Shown here in pieces: positions 15,862 through 23,780 of a stretch of DNA of 57,801 nucleotides. This DNA is from Bacillus_CJ salitolerans (GTDB lineage: Bacteria > Bacillota > Bacilli > Bacillales > SA4). Positions within the stretch are counted from its first letter, which is position 1. Each line of letters starts with the position of its first letter. Under the pieces are notes generated by a model. It was not told the DNA's origin. It searched no databases and saw nothing but the letters and a program-made list of their open reading frames with translations. Location of the stretch: contig NZ_JBHUEM010000013.1 in NCBI RefSeq assembly GCF_042680805.1, positions 1 through 57,801 on the forward strand. Reading direction: 5' to 3'. The position numbers and the translations under genes were made by a program.

Positions 15862-16757
15862 TGAATAAAGATATAGCAACACCCACTAGAACGAAGCAGA
15901 TTTTAGAGAAATATGGTTTCTCCTTTAAGAAGAGCCTCGGTCAAAATTTCCTAATTGATACGAATATACTTCAAAATATTGTAGACTATGCAGAATTAAC
16001 GGAAGAGAGCTGTGTGATTGAAATAGGACCTGGTATTGGTGCGTTAACTGAGCAGTTAGCTAAACGAGCTAAAAAGGTCGTTGCATTTGAGATTGATCAG
16101 CGACTTCTGCCTATTTTAAATGACACATTAGCACCTTATGATAATGTACAAATTATTCATCAAGATGTACTTGAAGCTGATGTAAATAAAGTCATTGGTG
16201 AACAATTTGGTGATACAAAAGATATTATGGTCGTAGCTAATTTACCCTATTATGTAACGACCCCAATTCTCATGAAACTACTAGAAGATCATATTCCCCT
16301 CCGAGGAATTGTTGTCATGTTGCAGAAAGAAGTAGCGGAAAGAATGGCTGCAAGCCCTAGTACAAAGGATTATGGATCTCTTTCAATAGCTGTACAATAT
16401 TATACAGAAGCTAAAACGGTGATGATTGTACCTAAAACCGTATTTGTTCCACAACCAAACGTTGATTCTGCTGTTATTCGCCTTATTAGAAGGAAAAATC
16501 CTCCCGTTTCACTTTTAGATGAATCCTTTTTCTTTAAAGTCGTCCGAGCAAGCTTTGCTCAAAGAAGAAAAACGATTTTGAATAATTTAAGTCATAATCT
16601 CAATATGTTTGATAAAGAAACCATACTTTCAGTTTTACAGGAGGTTGAGATTTTACCAGAACGAAGAGGTGAATCTCTCTCAATCGAAGATTTTGCAAAA
16701 TTAAGTAATGCACTGTACTCTAGTATCTCAAGTAATAATCCATCTAAAAAGATCTAG
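15861..16757 (+). CDS. rsmA: 16S rRNA A1518/A1519 dimethyltransferase (KsgA)
   Basis: 298-residue SAM enzyme that dimethylates the two adjacent adenines in the 3'-terminal hairpin of 16S rRNA, a late step in 30S assembly. The family signatures GQNFLID, IEIGPGIGALT (SAM loop) and the catalytic NLPY (127-130) are intact. It starts at GTG 15861 with AGGAGGAAAG upstream and overlaps rnmV by one base. The stop codon lies within the left arm of the terminator. Loss of this protein confers kasugamycin resistance in well-studied species. Confidence 0.96.
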   Translation: MNKDIATPTRTKQILEKYGFSFKKSLGQNFLIDTNILQNIVDYAELTEESCVIEIGPGIGALTEQLAKRAKKVVAFEIDQRLLPILNDTLAPYDNVQIIHQDVLEADVNKVIGEQFGDTKDIMVVANLPYYVTTPILMKLLEDHIPLRGIVVMLQKEVAERMAASPSTKDYGSLSIAVQYYTEAKTVMIVPKTVFVPQPNVDSAVIRLIRRKNPPVSLLDESFFFKVVRASFAQRRKTILNNLSHNLNMFDKETILSVLQEVEILPERRGESLSIEDFAKLSNALYSSISSNNPSKKI

Positions 16758-16777
16758 ATTTTCTAGGTCTTTTTTTA
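16746..16777 (+). terminator. Terminator embedded in the end of ksgA
   Basis: AAAAAGATCTAGA pairs with TCTAGGTCTTTTT (one G-T pair) across a short T loop, then more T. The ksgA stop codon is inside the stem. Confidence 0.88.
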
Positions 16778-16810
16778 TGAATAAGACATGATAAGTTTTT
16801 AATTGTATAG

Positions 16811-17046
16811 TATTACGATGTGCATAGTAATCTGGCTCCAGCGCCCAGCCAATATAAAAGGGCGACGATCTTTGCCATTTATCCTATTCGATGACAGATA
16901 CAAAGAAACTTCCATCAGTGAATTTTTCTGATGGGTAGTTGAACCAGTTGGAGTGGGATAACCTTAAAGGAGTAAATGGGCCAAAGCACACTTTTTAAAT
17001 AGGAACATGTGCTATGCCTTAGGCTAAACGGGGCGCTTGCGCCTTT
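16811..17046 (+). repeat. Dispersed structured repeat, long copy C
   Basis: Left end TATTACGATGTGCATAG then CTGGCTCCAGCGCCCAGCC, right end AGGCTAAACGGGGCGCTTGC. Outer pairing: AGCGCCC (16840-16846) with GGGCGCT (17031-17037), continued by AGCC with GGCT across an AAACG bulge. An internal hairpin (about 16854-16882) has loop GACGATCTTT, and a second hairpin pairs CCATCAG with CTGATGG (about 16912-16934). It lies just after the ksgA terminator. Confidence 0.8.
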
Positions 17047-17124
17047 ATCTTGTTTAATGTCTACTCTATACATAAGAAGGGTATTCATTCCACAATACTC
17101 GCTACTCTACTGATGTTCTGAACT

Positions 17125-17246
17125 CTCTAGTTTGGCACAGGTAACAGTCTTTCGGAAAGGTTCCTCTACTATTTGGGCCTCCTCATCTTATGTCTTTCGT
17201 GGTCTCCCCGAACTGGCTTCTTCCGCAGGAGTCTCGCGTTCTCTCC
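17125..17246 (-). repeat. Degenerate copy of a second Bacillus intergenic repeat
   Basis: Read on the minus strand, this stretch contains GCGAGACTCCTGCGGAAG and, further on, GGGGAGACCACGAAAGAC. From memory these resemble a GC-richer intergenic repeat with a GAGACTCCTGCGG core seen in many Bacillaceae; I could not check it. An open frame of 66 codons across it on the + strand has no ribosome site and looks spurious. Confidence 0.4.
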
Positions 17247-17369
17247 AAATTAAATACACAATGATCATTAACACAGCCTTTTATATACAAAAGACTGTCA
17301 TCTTCATGCACTTTTTCCCTAATGAATCATAGGCTATGGATAGGATGATTATGAAAATAATTATAAGAT

Positions 17370-17397
17370 ACTGCCTAATTTATGTTGAAATACAATA
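17370..17397 (+). promoter_or_regulatory. Candidate sigma-K promoter of yabG
   Basis: AC at 17370-17371, 17 bp, then AATACAATA at 17389-17397, one mismatch from the sigma-K -10 CATANNNTA. yabG is known to be a sigma-K gene in B. subtilis. It lies 47 bp before the ATG. Confidence 0.35.
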
Positions 17398-17443
17398 AGT
17401 AATCTATAAAGAAATCCCCATAAACATATGGGAGGGAGAGGAA

Positions 17444-18322
17444 ATGACAATCCAAGTTGGGGCCACGGTTGCTCGCTTATCATACAACTGCGATTTACTG
17501 TTTAGAGTTATTGAGATAAAGCATGATGACAAAGGGAATCAATTGGCTATGTTATATGGAGAGGATGTCAGGCTCATAGCAGACGCTCCATTTTCTGACT
17601 TAACACAGTTAAATGACCGTGAAATGACAAGGTATGCCACACAAGAAAAAGAGAAGCAGGAGCAATCCTTTAGCCTTTTTCAACAAGATTATTCCCTTAT
17701 AAGAGAAAAGACACAATATAATGCAACGAATGGTTACGAGAATCAGTATGAATTTTTCCAAATGCCTGGTAGAGTGCTACATGTGGATGGTGATCCTACT
17801 TACTTAAAGAAGTGTACGGCCCTTTATGAAAAAATTGGCGTGCCTGTCTATGGGGTACATTGCAATGAACGGGAGATGCCTGAAAAAATTGGTCCATTAC
17901 TAGAGCTAATACGTCCGGATATTCTTGTTATAACAGGACACGATGCTTATTCAAAGTCAAAAGGAAAAATATCTGACCTTAAGGCTTACCGGCATTCAAG
18001 ACACTTTGTCCAAACGGTTATTGAGGCAAGAAAAAGGATTCCGCATTTAGATCAACTTGTGATATTTGCTGGAGCATGTCAATCTCATTTTGAGTCATTA
18101 ATTCGTGCAGGAGCTAATTTTGCTAGTTCACCTTCTAGGGTAAATATTCATGCACTTGATCCAGTGTATATTGTTGCAAAAATAAGCTTTACACCGTTTA
18201 TGGACCGAATCAATGTTTGGGATGTGGTTCGCAATACGTTAACTGGAGAAAAAGGTCTAGGGGGAATAGAAACTAAAGGTGTTTTGAGAACGGGTATGCC
18301 ATTTAGAAGGCATGAGGATTAA
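17444..18322 (+). CDS. yabG: Sporulation-specific protease YabG
   Basis: 292-residue cysteine-type protease of peptidase family U57. In the mother cell it trims coat proteins such as SafA and SpoIVA-associated proteins and helps transglutaminase cross-link the coat. The N-terminal part is a small beta-barrel domain (MTIQVGATVARLSYNCDLLFRV); the middle holds HVDGDPTYLKKC, ITGHDAYSKSKG and VIFAGACQSHFE, where the conserved His and Cys of the putative active site lie. ATG 17444 follows GGGAGGGAGAGG. It is monocistronic, ended by a terminator. Confidence 0.93.
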   Translation: MTIQVGATVARLSYNCDLLFRVIEIKHDDKGNQLAMLYGEDVRLIADAPFSDLTQLNDREMTRYATQEKEKQEQSFSLFQQDYSLIREKTQYNATNGYENQYEFFQMPGRVLHVDGDPTYLKKCTALYEKIGVPVYGVHCNEREMPEKIGPLLELIRPDILVITGHDAYSKSKGKISDLKAYRHSRHFVQTVIEARKRIPHLDQLVIFAGACQSHFESLIRAGANFASSPSRVNIHALDPVYIVAKISFTPFMDRINVWDVVRNTLTGEKGLGGIETKGVLRTGMPFRRHED

Positions 18323-18328
18323 AAAAGG

Positions 18329-18360
18329 ACCTCTAATGAAAAGCATTAGAGGTTATTTAC
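18329..18360 (+). terminator. Terminator after yabG
   Basis: Perfect 10-bp stem ACCTCTAATG/CATTAGAGGT, loop AAAAG, then TATTTAC. Confidence 0.75.
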
Positions 18361-18465
18361 ATTGATTATGAACGATATCCTCATAAATTCGACGAAAAAT
18401 ACATAAATCTGTTAAGAATAGACAAAATATATATGTTCGGTTCAGAAATTGTAGGTAATTAGTAA

Positions 18466-18495
18466 TTGACAACGCTTTGTATTCACTGTTATAAT
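18466..18495 (+). promoter_or_regulatory. Strong sigma-A promoter of veg
   Basis: Consensus TTGACA (18466-18471) and TATAAT (18490-18495), 18-bp spacer, with an AT-rich upstream tract. This corresponds to the very strong Pveg promoter of B. subtilis. Confidence 0.92.
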
Positions 18496-18556
18496 TTATA
18501 ATTTATTTGACTTTATTGGAACCGTGTGTTACTATTAACATAGCGAGGTGGAGTGA

Positions 18557-18829
18557 ATGGGTAAAACACTGTTAGAAATTAAAAGAGCTCTTGATGGTAA
18601 TTTAGGAAGACGCCTTACGTTGAAAGCAAATGGTGGGCGCAGAAAGACAGTTGAGCGATCAGGAATACTTGCTGAGACATATCCATCTGTTTTTGTCATA
18701 GAACTTGACCAGGACGAAAACTCTTTCGAACGTGTATCATACAGCTATGCAGATGTATTAACTGAAACAGTTGAACTAACATTTTTTGATGATAAAACAA
18801 GTGGTAGTGTAGCTTTATCAGGTCAGTAA
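18557..18829 (+). CDS. veg: Veg protein
   Basis: 90-residue small protein of the Veg family, named for its strong vegetative promoter. In B. subtilis it stimulates biofilm matrix genes by interfering with SinR repression and affects spore outgrowth. The conserved N-terminus MGKTLLEIKRALDGNLG and the SM-like beta strands (RRLTLKANGGRRKTVERSG) are intact. The terminator of this gene doubles as the sspF leader. Confidence 0.95.
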   Translation: MGKTLLEIKRALDGNLGRRLTLKANGGRRKTVERSGILAETYPSVFVIELDQDENSFERVSYSYADVLTETVELTFFDDKTSGSVALSGQ

Positions 18830-18866
18830 ACATATAAAATGGATAAAGAAGGTTCTATAATTTTCA

Positions 18867-18913
18867 CGGCTCCTTTCCAATACTATTAATGTCGTAGTAT
18901 TGGAAAGGAGCTG
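18867..18913 (+). promoter_or_regulatory. Veg terminator fused to the sspF ribosome-binding site
   Basis: A 19-bp hairpin (18867-18885 with 18895-18913, one G-T pair, loop TTAATGTCG) is followed by TTTATTTTG. Its right arm contains the sspF Shine-Dalgarno AAAGGAG (18904-18910). AATACTA at 18879-18885 in the left arm resembles a sigma-G -10, which would start transcripts in the loop or right arm and so omit the left arm. The matching -35 (CTATA, 18855-18859) is weak. Confidence 0.8.
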
Positions 18914-18919
18914 TTTATT

Positions 18920-19093
18920 TTGGGCAGAAGAAGAGGAATTATGTCAGAACCGTTTAAAGAGGAACTTGCAAAAGAGTTAGGGTTCTATCAGACTGTTCAG
19001 CGAGAAGGCTGGGGAGGCATTACCTCTAAGGATGCAGGTAACATGGTCAAAAGAGCGGTTGAGATTGCTCAAAGTCAACTAAAACAAAACTAG
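18920..19093 (+). CDS. sspF: Small acid-soluble spore protein SspF
   Basis: 57-residue alpha/beta-type SASP, (M)GRRRGIMSEPFKEELAKEL onward, with the family's GWGGITSKDAGNMVKRAVEIA segment. These proteins coat forespore DNA, shift it toward the A form and protect it from UV and chemicals. The N-terminal GRRR is typical of the minor SASP SspF. It starts at TTG 18920, nine bases after AAAGGAG; the gene is short and easily missed. Forespore (sigma-G) expression is expected. The same gene sits between veg and ispE in B. subtilis. Confidence 0.94.
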   Translation: MGRRRGIMSEPFKEELAKELGFYQTVQREGWGGITSKDAGNMVKRAVEIAQSQLKQN

Positions 19094-19116
19094 TAACAAG
19101 ACAATAGCCTACGACA

Positions 19117-19150
19117 AAGTCGAAGCAAATATTTGCTTCGACTTCTTTTA
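19117..19150 (+). terminator. Terminator after sspF
   Basis: Perfect 28-base palindrome with arms AAGTCGAAGCAAAT and ATTTGCTTCGACTT, then CTTTTATT. Confidence 0.88.
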
Positions 19151-19262
19151 TTGAGAAAATTTCTTCAGTTTTGTTAAAAGTTGTCGAGTCCAACGTTTTG
19201 AGCTACTCATTTTATGGTACAATAACGTAATATATGGAAGTTCGAAAAAGTAGGTGACCTTT

Positions 19263-20132
19263 TTGAGATTGATGGTGAAAGCACCGGCCAAGATCAATCT
19301 ATCCTTAGACGTATTGCATAAGCGTGAGGATGGTTTTCATGAAGTTGAGATGATCATGACAACCATTGATTTAGCCGATAGAGTGGAATTAACATTACTA
19401 AATTCTGACCAAATAAAAATTACATCTCATAACCGTTTTGTTCCAGATGATAATCGGAACCTAGCCTATCAAGCAGCGATGCTTTTAAAGAATAGGTTTC
19501 ATGTATCAAAAGGTGTTTCCATTACGATTACTAAAACGATACCAGTTGCGGCCGGACTAGCTGGAGGAAGTAGCGATGCTGCTGCAACACTAAGAGGGTT
19601 AAATAAGCTGTGGGGCCTTGGTCTATCTATAGATGAGCTAGCTAAGCTAGGCTCAGAGATTGGCTCTGATGTGTCCTTTTGTGTGTATGGTGGAACGGCT
19701 TTGGCTACTGGACGGGGGGAGAAAATCCGTCATATTACTGCACCGCCTCATTGCTGGGTCGTATTAGCAAAGCCAACCATCGGTGTTTCGACGGGAGAAG
19801 TGTATGGACAATTAAATCTTGATAAAGTTAAGCACCCAAACGTACAAGCGATGATTACGGCTATTGAGCAAAAGGATTATAATGGAATATGTCATCTCGT
19901 TGGGAATGTACTAGAAGAAGTGACGCTAAAGTTATATCCAGAGGTTGCCCAAATTAAAGACCAAATGAAGAAATTTGGAGCAGATGCTGTTTTAATGAGT
20001 GGGAGTGGGCCGACTGTATTTGGTTTGGTCCATCATGACTCTAGAATGCAAAGGGTTTATAACGGTTTAAGAGGCTTCTGTGATCAAGTATATGCTGTTC
20101 GAATTCTTGGAGATCGAAATCAACTTGATTAA
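19263..20132 (+). CDS. ispE: 4-diphosphocytidyl-2-C-methyl-D-erythritol kinase
   Basis: 289-residue GHMP kinase. It phosphorylates the 2-hydroxyl of CDP-methylerythritol in the MEP pathway, which supplies isoprenoids for quinones and undecaprenyl phosphate. The glycine-rich ATP loop PVAAGLAGGSSDAAATLRG spans 94-112, and GSDVSFCVYGGTALATGRGE and LMSGSGPTVFG are conserved. TTG 19263 matches the B. subtilis start (MR...KAPAKINLSLDV) and lies six bases after TAGGTGA; GTG 19254 overlaps that site. Confidence 0.95.
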   Translation: MRLMVKAPAKINLSLDVLHKREDGFHEVEMIMTTIDLADRVELTLLNSDQIKITSHNRFVPDDNRNLAYQAAMLLKNRFHVSKGVSITITKTIPVAAGLAGGSSDAAATLRGLNKLWGLGLSIDELAKLGSEIGSDVSFCVYGGTALATGRGEKIRHITAPPHCWVVLAKPTIGVSTGEVYGQLNLDKVKHPNVQAMITAIEQKDYNGICHLVGNVLEEVTLKLYPEVAQIKDQMKKFGADAVLMSGSGPTVFGLVHHDSRMQRVYNGLRGFCDQVYAVRILGDRNQLD

Positions 20133-20188
20133 ATCCGTATAAAAGTGGTATATTTACATAAAATATTCGGATTTTGGATGGTGACAAG

Positions 20189-21064
20189 ATGAAGACAAAG
20201 CGTAGCGGTAGACTTGTCGATATGACGTATTATATGATACAGCATCCACATGAGTTAATTCCTCTAACTTATTTTGCAGAACGATATAAATCTGCCAAAT
20301 CTTCTATTAGTGAAGATTTAGGTATTATTAAACAATCGTTAGAAGAGCAAGGTGTCGGGACATTAATAACGGTAGCGGGGGCAGCTGGCGGTGTGAAATA
20401 CATTCCAAGACTTTCAAAGGAAGAAGCAAGTTCATTTGTAAACGAGCTTTGTGAGAGGTTTATTAAACCTGATCGTCTTCTTCCAGGTGGATATTTATAT
20501 TTAACAGATTTATTAGGAAACCCAAAGCTTGTTCAACAGATCGGTCTTATGTTTGCATCTATATTTGCTAATAGAAAAATAGATGTAGTGATGACAGTTG
20601 CGACGAAAGGAATCCCATTAGCCTATGCGGTTGCCAATTTCCTTCAAGTTCCAGTCGTAATAGTAAGAAGGGACAGTAAGGTAACTGAAGGCTCAACAGT
20701 TAGTATTAACTACGTAACGGGTTCTTCTAAACGAATACAAACGATGGTACTTGCAAGGAGAAGTTTAGAGGTTGGTTCAAATGTATTAATTATCGATGAC
20801 TTTATGAAAGCTGGCGGAACCATTAACGGTATGATCAGTTTATTGGATGAATTTAATGCTAAGGTTGCAGGTATAGGAGTATTGGTTGAATCCGAAGATA
20901 TCGAGGAACGACTAGTCGATGAGTATTACTCATTAGTGCGACTATCAGATGTAAATGTTAGGGATAAATCTATTGAAGTTATACCAGGGAACTATCTAAA
21001 TCATTATGACCAAATGACAATAATAGAAGGAGAGCTAGAGGATGAAAATTATCCAAACGAATAA
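20189..21064 (+). CDS. purR: Purine operon repressor PurR
   Basis: 291-residue Bacillus-type PurR: an N-terminal winged helix (RSGRLVDMTYYMIQ...SAKSSISEDL, residues 4-70) fused to a phosphoribosyltransferase-like domain. The PRPP motif VLIIDDFMKAGGT (199-211) binds PRPP, which releases the repressor from PurBoxes of purine genes. ATG 20189 follows GGTGA at six bases; an upstream ATG (20174) has no ribosome site. It overlaps ridA by 23 bases. Its neighbours prs (PRPP supply) and hprT (purine salvage) fit its role. Confidence 0.95.
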   Translation: MKTKRSGRLVDMTYYMIQHPHELIPLTYFAERYKSAKSSISEDLGIIKQSLEEQGVGTLITVAGAAGGVKYIPRLSKEEASSFVNELCERFIKPDRLLPGGYLYLTDLLGNPKLVQQIGLMFASIFANRKIDVVMTVATKGIPLAYAVANFLQVPVVIVRRDSKVTEGSTVSINYVTGSSKRIQTMVLARRSLEVGSNVLIIDDFMKAGGTINGMISLLDEFNAKVAGIGVLVESEDIEERLVDEYYSLVRLSDVNVRDKSIEVIPGNYLNHYDQMTIIEGELEDENYPNE

Positions 21065-21416
21065 TGCCCCACAGGCGATAGGTCCTTATTCACAAGGCCT
21101 TATTGTTAACAATATGTTTTATAGTTCAGGACAAATTCCATTAACGGCTGATGGAGAAATGATTAGTAGTGATATACAAACTGAAACACATCAAGTGTTT
21201 AAAAACTTACAAGCTGTACTTGCAGAAGCTGGTGCTTCTTTAGAAACAGTTGTAAAAACAACTGTCTTTTTAAAGGATATGAATGACTTTGCGGAATTTA
21301 ATGAAGTGTATGGCCTTTATTTTTCCTCTCATAAGCCAGCTAGGTCATGTGTTGAGGTTGCTAGACTTCCGAAAGATTCTAAGGTAGAGATAGAAGTAAT
21401 CGCTCTAGTTAAATAA
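21042..21416 (+). CDS. ridA: 2-iminobutanoate/2-iminopropanoate deaminase (YabJ)
   Basis: 124-residue YjgF/YER057c/UK114 protein. RidA enzymes hydrolyse reactive enamines and imines released by PLP enzymes, protecting other PLP enzymes from damage; B. subtilis YabJ has also been tied to purine gene control and, when chlorinated, to chaperone activity. Landmarks are APQAIGPYSQGL, FYSSGQIPL and RSCVEVARLPKDSKVEIE with the carboxylate-binding arginine. It begins inside the end of purR, behind GGAGAG. Confidence 0.95.
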   Translation: MKIIQTNNAPQAIGPYSQGLIVNNMFYSSGQIPLTADGEMISSDIQTETHQVFKNLQAVLAEAGASLETVVKTTVFLKDMNDFAEFNEVYGLYFSSHKPARSCVEVARLPKDSKVEIEVIALVK

Positions 21417-21419
21417 GAA

Positions 21420-21456
21420 AAAATACCTATCTTACATGAGATAGGTATTTTATTTT
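21420..21456 (+). terminator. Terminator after ridA
   Basis: AAATACCTATCT pairs with AGATAGGTATTT (12 bp), loop TACATG, then TTATTTT. Confidence 0.9.
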
Positions 21457-21477
21457 AAGTTAAGAACCTTGTGTTAG

Positions 21478-21680
21478 TTTTTACAATGTTACGGCTACAT
21501 CCAGCTCCAGCGCCCAGTCAAGATGAAACGGCGACGATCTTTGCCATTTTCATCCTACTCGAGGGAAAAGAAATGTCACTTTCCTTGGTCAAATAACCTG
21601 TCATGAATAAAAGAGAAACTACCCTTTTTTTTATGGCAGAACATTCGCTCTGCCTTAGGCAAAGCGGGGCGCTTTGAGCC
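21478..21680 (+). repeat. Dispersed structured repeat, copy D
   Basis: Left end TTTTTACAATGTTACGG then CATCCAGCTCCAGCGCCCAG, right end CCTTAGGCAAAGCGGGGCGC. Outer stem AGCGCCC (21509-21515) with GGGCGCT (21667-21673). Internal hairpins: GATGAAAC-GGC around loop GACGATCTTT with GCC-TTTCATC (21522-21554); GGAAAAG with CTTTCC (about 21563-21585); GGCAGA with TCTGCC (about 21634-21653). It sits between the ridA terminator and the spoVG control region. Confidence 0.82.
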
Positions 21681-21760
21681 ATTCGTTCCCCCTAAAAAAA
21701 CCCTTTTAAAACAAAAAATGCTATTTTTTTACCAATTTTTCGAAAATTTTTTTCATATTA

Positions 21761-21789
21761 GCAGGAAATTGGAAAAATTCGTTGAATAT
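21761..21789 (+). promoter_or_regulatory. Sigma-H promoter of spoVG with upstream AT-rich tract
   Basis: GCAGGAAAT (21761-21769) and GTTGAATAT (21781-21789), 11 bp apart, match the sigma-H consensus at every position. The preceding ~75 bases are nearly all A and T, like the AT-rich element of B. subtilis spoVG to which AbrB binds. Confidence 0.92.
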
Positions 21790-21829
21790 TTTAACAAATG
21801 CTTTATTCAGGGAAAAGGTGGTGAACAGA

Positions 21830-22120
21830 ATGGAAGTGACTGACGTAAGATTACGCCGCGTTAATACCGAAGGACGTATGCGAGCTATTGCTTCAATCAC
21901 ACTTGATCATGAATTTGTAGTTCATGACATTCGAGTGATTGATGGAAACAATGGTTTATTTGTGGCTATGCCTAGCAAGCGCACTCCTGATGGGGAGTTT
22001 CGTGATATCGCTCACCCGATTAATTCATCAACTCGCGGAAAAATTCAAGACGCTGTATTAGCGGAATATCATCGTTTAGGTGAGTTAGAAGTTGAGCTTG
22101 AAGAAGCTGGAGCATCGTAA
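21830..22120 (+). CDS. spoVG: Septation/stage V sporulation regulator SpoVG
   Basis: 96-residue nucleic-acid-binding regulator, nearly invariant in Firmicutes (MEVTDVRLRRVNTEGRMRAI, AMPSKRTPDGEFRDIAHPIN). In B. subtilis it delays asymmetric septation and contributes to cortex formation; in other species it acts as a global DNA- or RNA-binding regulator. ATG 21830 follows AAAGGTGGTGAA; a longer open frame runs upstream through the sigma-H promoter and is not coding. Expression by sigma-H under AbrB control is supported by the promoter. Confidence 0.97.
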   Translation: MEVTDVRLRRVNTEGRMRAIASITLDHEFVVHDIRVIDGNNGLFVAMPSKRTPDGEFRDIAHPINSSTRGKIQDAVLAEYHRLGELEVELEEAGAS

Positions 22121-22132
22121 ATTAGATATGTA

Positions 22133-22166
22133 AAGGAACCTGTGTCAGTAGACCAGGTTCTTTTTA
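22133..22166 (+). terminator. Terminator after spoVG
   Basis: GGAACCTG pairs with CAGGTTCT/TTT around a loop of about 11 bases, then five T. Confidence 0.82.
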
Positions 22167-22379
22167 TTTGTGTATAGTGAATGATTTCAGTAGCCTCATA
22201 GGATAAGCTTGAAAGTAGTTACATCCAAATATTACCTATAATATGTCAAATTAAAGACTTTATGGCATTATCTCAAACGTTGCATATATGTTTCCTTGAA
22301 ATAACACACTATTTAAGATATATTCGATAGTGGATAATAAGGTCAACGGACCTTACTAAAGAATATTGGGGGGCTACTG

Positions 22380-23753
22380 ATGACAAATCGTTTTGCTGTT
22401 GTATTAGCGGCAGGTCAAGGTACTCGCATGAAATCAAAATTGTATAAAGTGCTACACCCAGTTTGCGGAAAGCCAATGGTCGAGCATGTGATTGATCAGG
22501 TATCTTCAATTGGCTTAAATAAATTAGTCACTATCGTCGGGCACGGAGCTGAATTAGTACAATCATATATCGGAGATCGTACTGAATATGCTCTTCAAGA
22601 GGAGCAGCTAGGAACAGCACATGCTGTGATGCAAGCTAGTTCTGTATTAGAAGGTCAGGCAGGAACAACTTTAGTTATTTGTGGGGATACTCCTCTTATA
22701 ACGGCAGAAACAATGGAAGCGCTATTGCGACATCATGAAGAAACACAGGCAAAGGCGACAATTTTAACAGCGCATGCTGAGGATCCAACTGGTTACGGAC
22801 GGATCATTCGACAGTCTGATGGTGATGTTAAGAAAATAGTAGAACATAAAGATGCATCAAATGAGGAAAGAGCAATAAAGGAAATTAATACAGGAACCTA
22901 TTGTTTTGATAACGAGGCTCTTTTTGAGGCACTAAAACAAGTATCAAACGATAATGTTCAAGGTGAATATTATTTGCCAGATGTTATCGAGATCATTAAA
23001 AATGCAGGTGAAACCGTTTCTGCCTATCAAACGGAGACGTTTGAAGAAACGTTAGGTGTAAACGATCGGGTCGCTCTTTCCCAAGCAGAAAAATTAATGA
23101 GAAAAAGAATTAACCATAAGCACATGGTTAATGGAGTTACCCTAATCGATCCTGAGCAAACGTATATTTCTCCAGATGCTGAAATAGGTAGTGATACAAT
23201 CATTTATCCTGGCACTGTGATTTTAGGAAAATCCAATATAGAGTCTGACTGTATTGTTGGACCACATTCTGAAATTAAAGATTGTCAAATTGGCTCGTAT
23301 ACTGTCATAAAACAGTCTGTTGCCCACAACAGTTCAATTGGTAGTCAAGTAACCATTGGACCGTTTGCCCACATTAGGCCAGAATCTCATATTATGGATG
23401 AGGCTAAAATTGGAAACTTTGTAGAAATTAAAAAAGCTACCTTTGGCAAAGGTAGCAAAGCCTCTCATCTAAGCTATATCGGAGATGCTAATGTTGGAGA
23501 CGATGTGAATATAGGCTGTGGTTCCATAACGGTTAACTATGATGGAAAGAAAAAATATTTAACTACCATTGAAGATGGTGTTTTTATTGGATGTAATTCT
23601 AATTTGATTGCACCTGTAACTGTTGGTAAGAATGCTTATGTAGCAGCAGGTTCAACCATCACTGATAACGTACCTGGTGAATCATTATCCATAGCAAGAG
23701 CGCGACAAGTAAATAAAGAAAATTATGTTAGTAAGTTAAAGAATAAAGAATAA
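22380..23753 (+). CDS. glmU: Bifunctional GlmU (UDP-GlcNAc pyrophosphorylase / GlcN-1-P acetyltransferase)
   Basis: 457-residue bifunctional enzyme. The N-terminal half is a nucleotidyltransferase with LAAGQGTRMK at residues 9-18; the C-terminal half is a left-handed beta-helix acetyltransferase built of hexapeptide repeats (IGPFAHIRPES, VGDDVNIGCGS). It makes UDP-N-acetylglucosamine for peptidoglycan and teichoic acids. ATG 22380 follows TTGGGGGG. It is followed by prs and ctc in the conserved glmU-prs-ctc order. Confidence 0.97.
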   Translation: MTNRFAVVLAAGQGTRMKSKLYKVLHPVCGKPMVEHVIDQVSSIGLNKLVTIVGHGAELVQSYIGDRTEYALQEEQLGTAHAVMQASSVLEGQAGTTLVICGDTPLITAETMEALLRHHEETQAKATILTAHAEDPTGYGRIIRQSDGDVKKIVEHKDASNEERAIKEINTGTYCFDNEALFEALKQVSNDNVQGEYYLPDVIEIIKNAGETVSAYQTETFEETLGVNDRVALSQAEKLMRKRINHKHMVNGVTLIDPEQTYISPDAEIGSDTIIYPGTVILGKSNIESDCIVGPHSEIKDCQIGSYTVIKQSVAHNSSIGSQVTIGPFAHIRPESHIMDEAKIGNFVEIKKATFGKGSKASHLSYIGDANVGDDVNIGCGSITVNYDGKKKYLTTIEDGVFIGCNSNLIAPVTVGKNAYVAAGSTITDNVPGESLSIARARQVNKENYVSKLKNKE

Positions 23754-23780
23754 AATTCCTAGTTGGAGGGTTTTTATCTC

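Noticed and set aside
17132..17332. 66-codon open frame before yabG
   Set aside because: It coincides with the degenerate repeat and has no Shine-Dalgarno.
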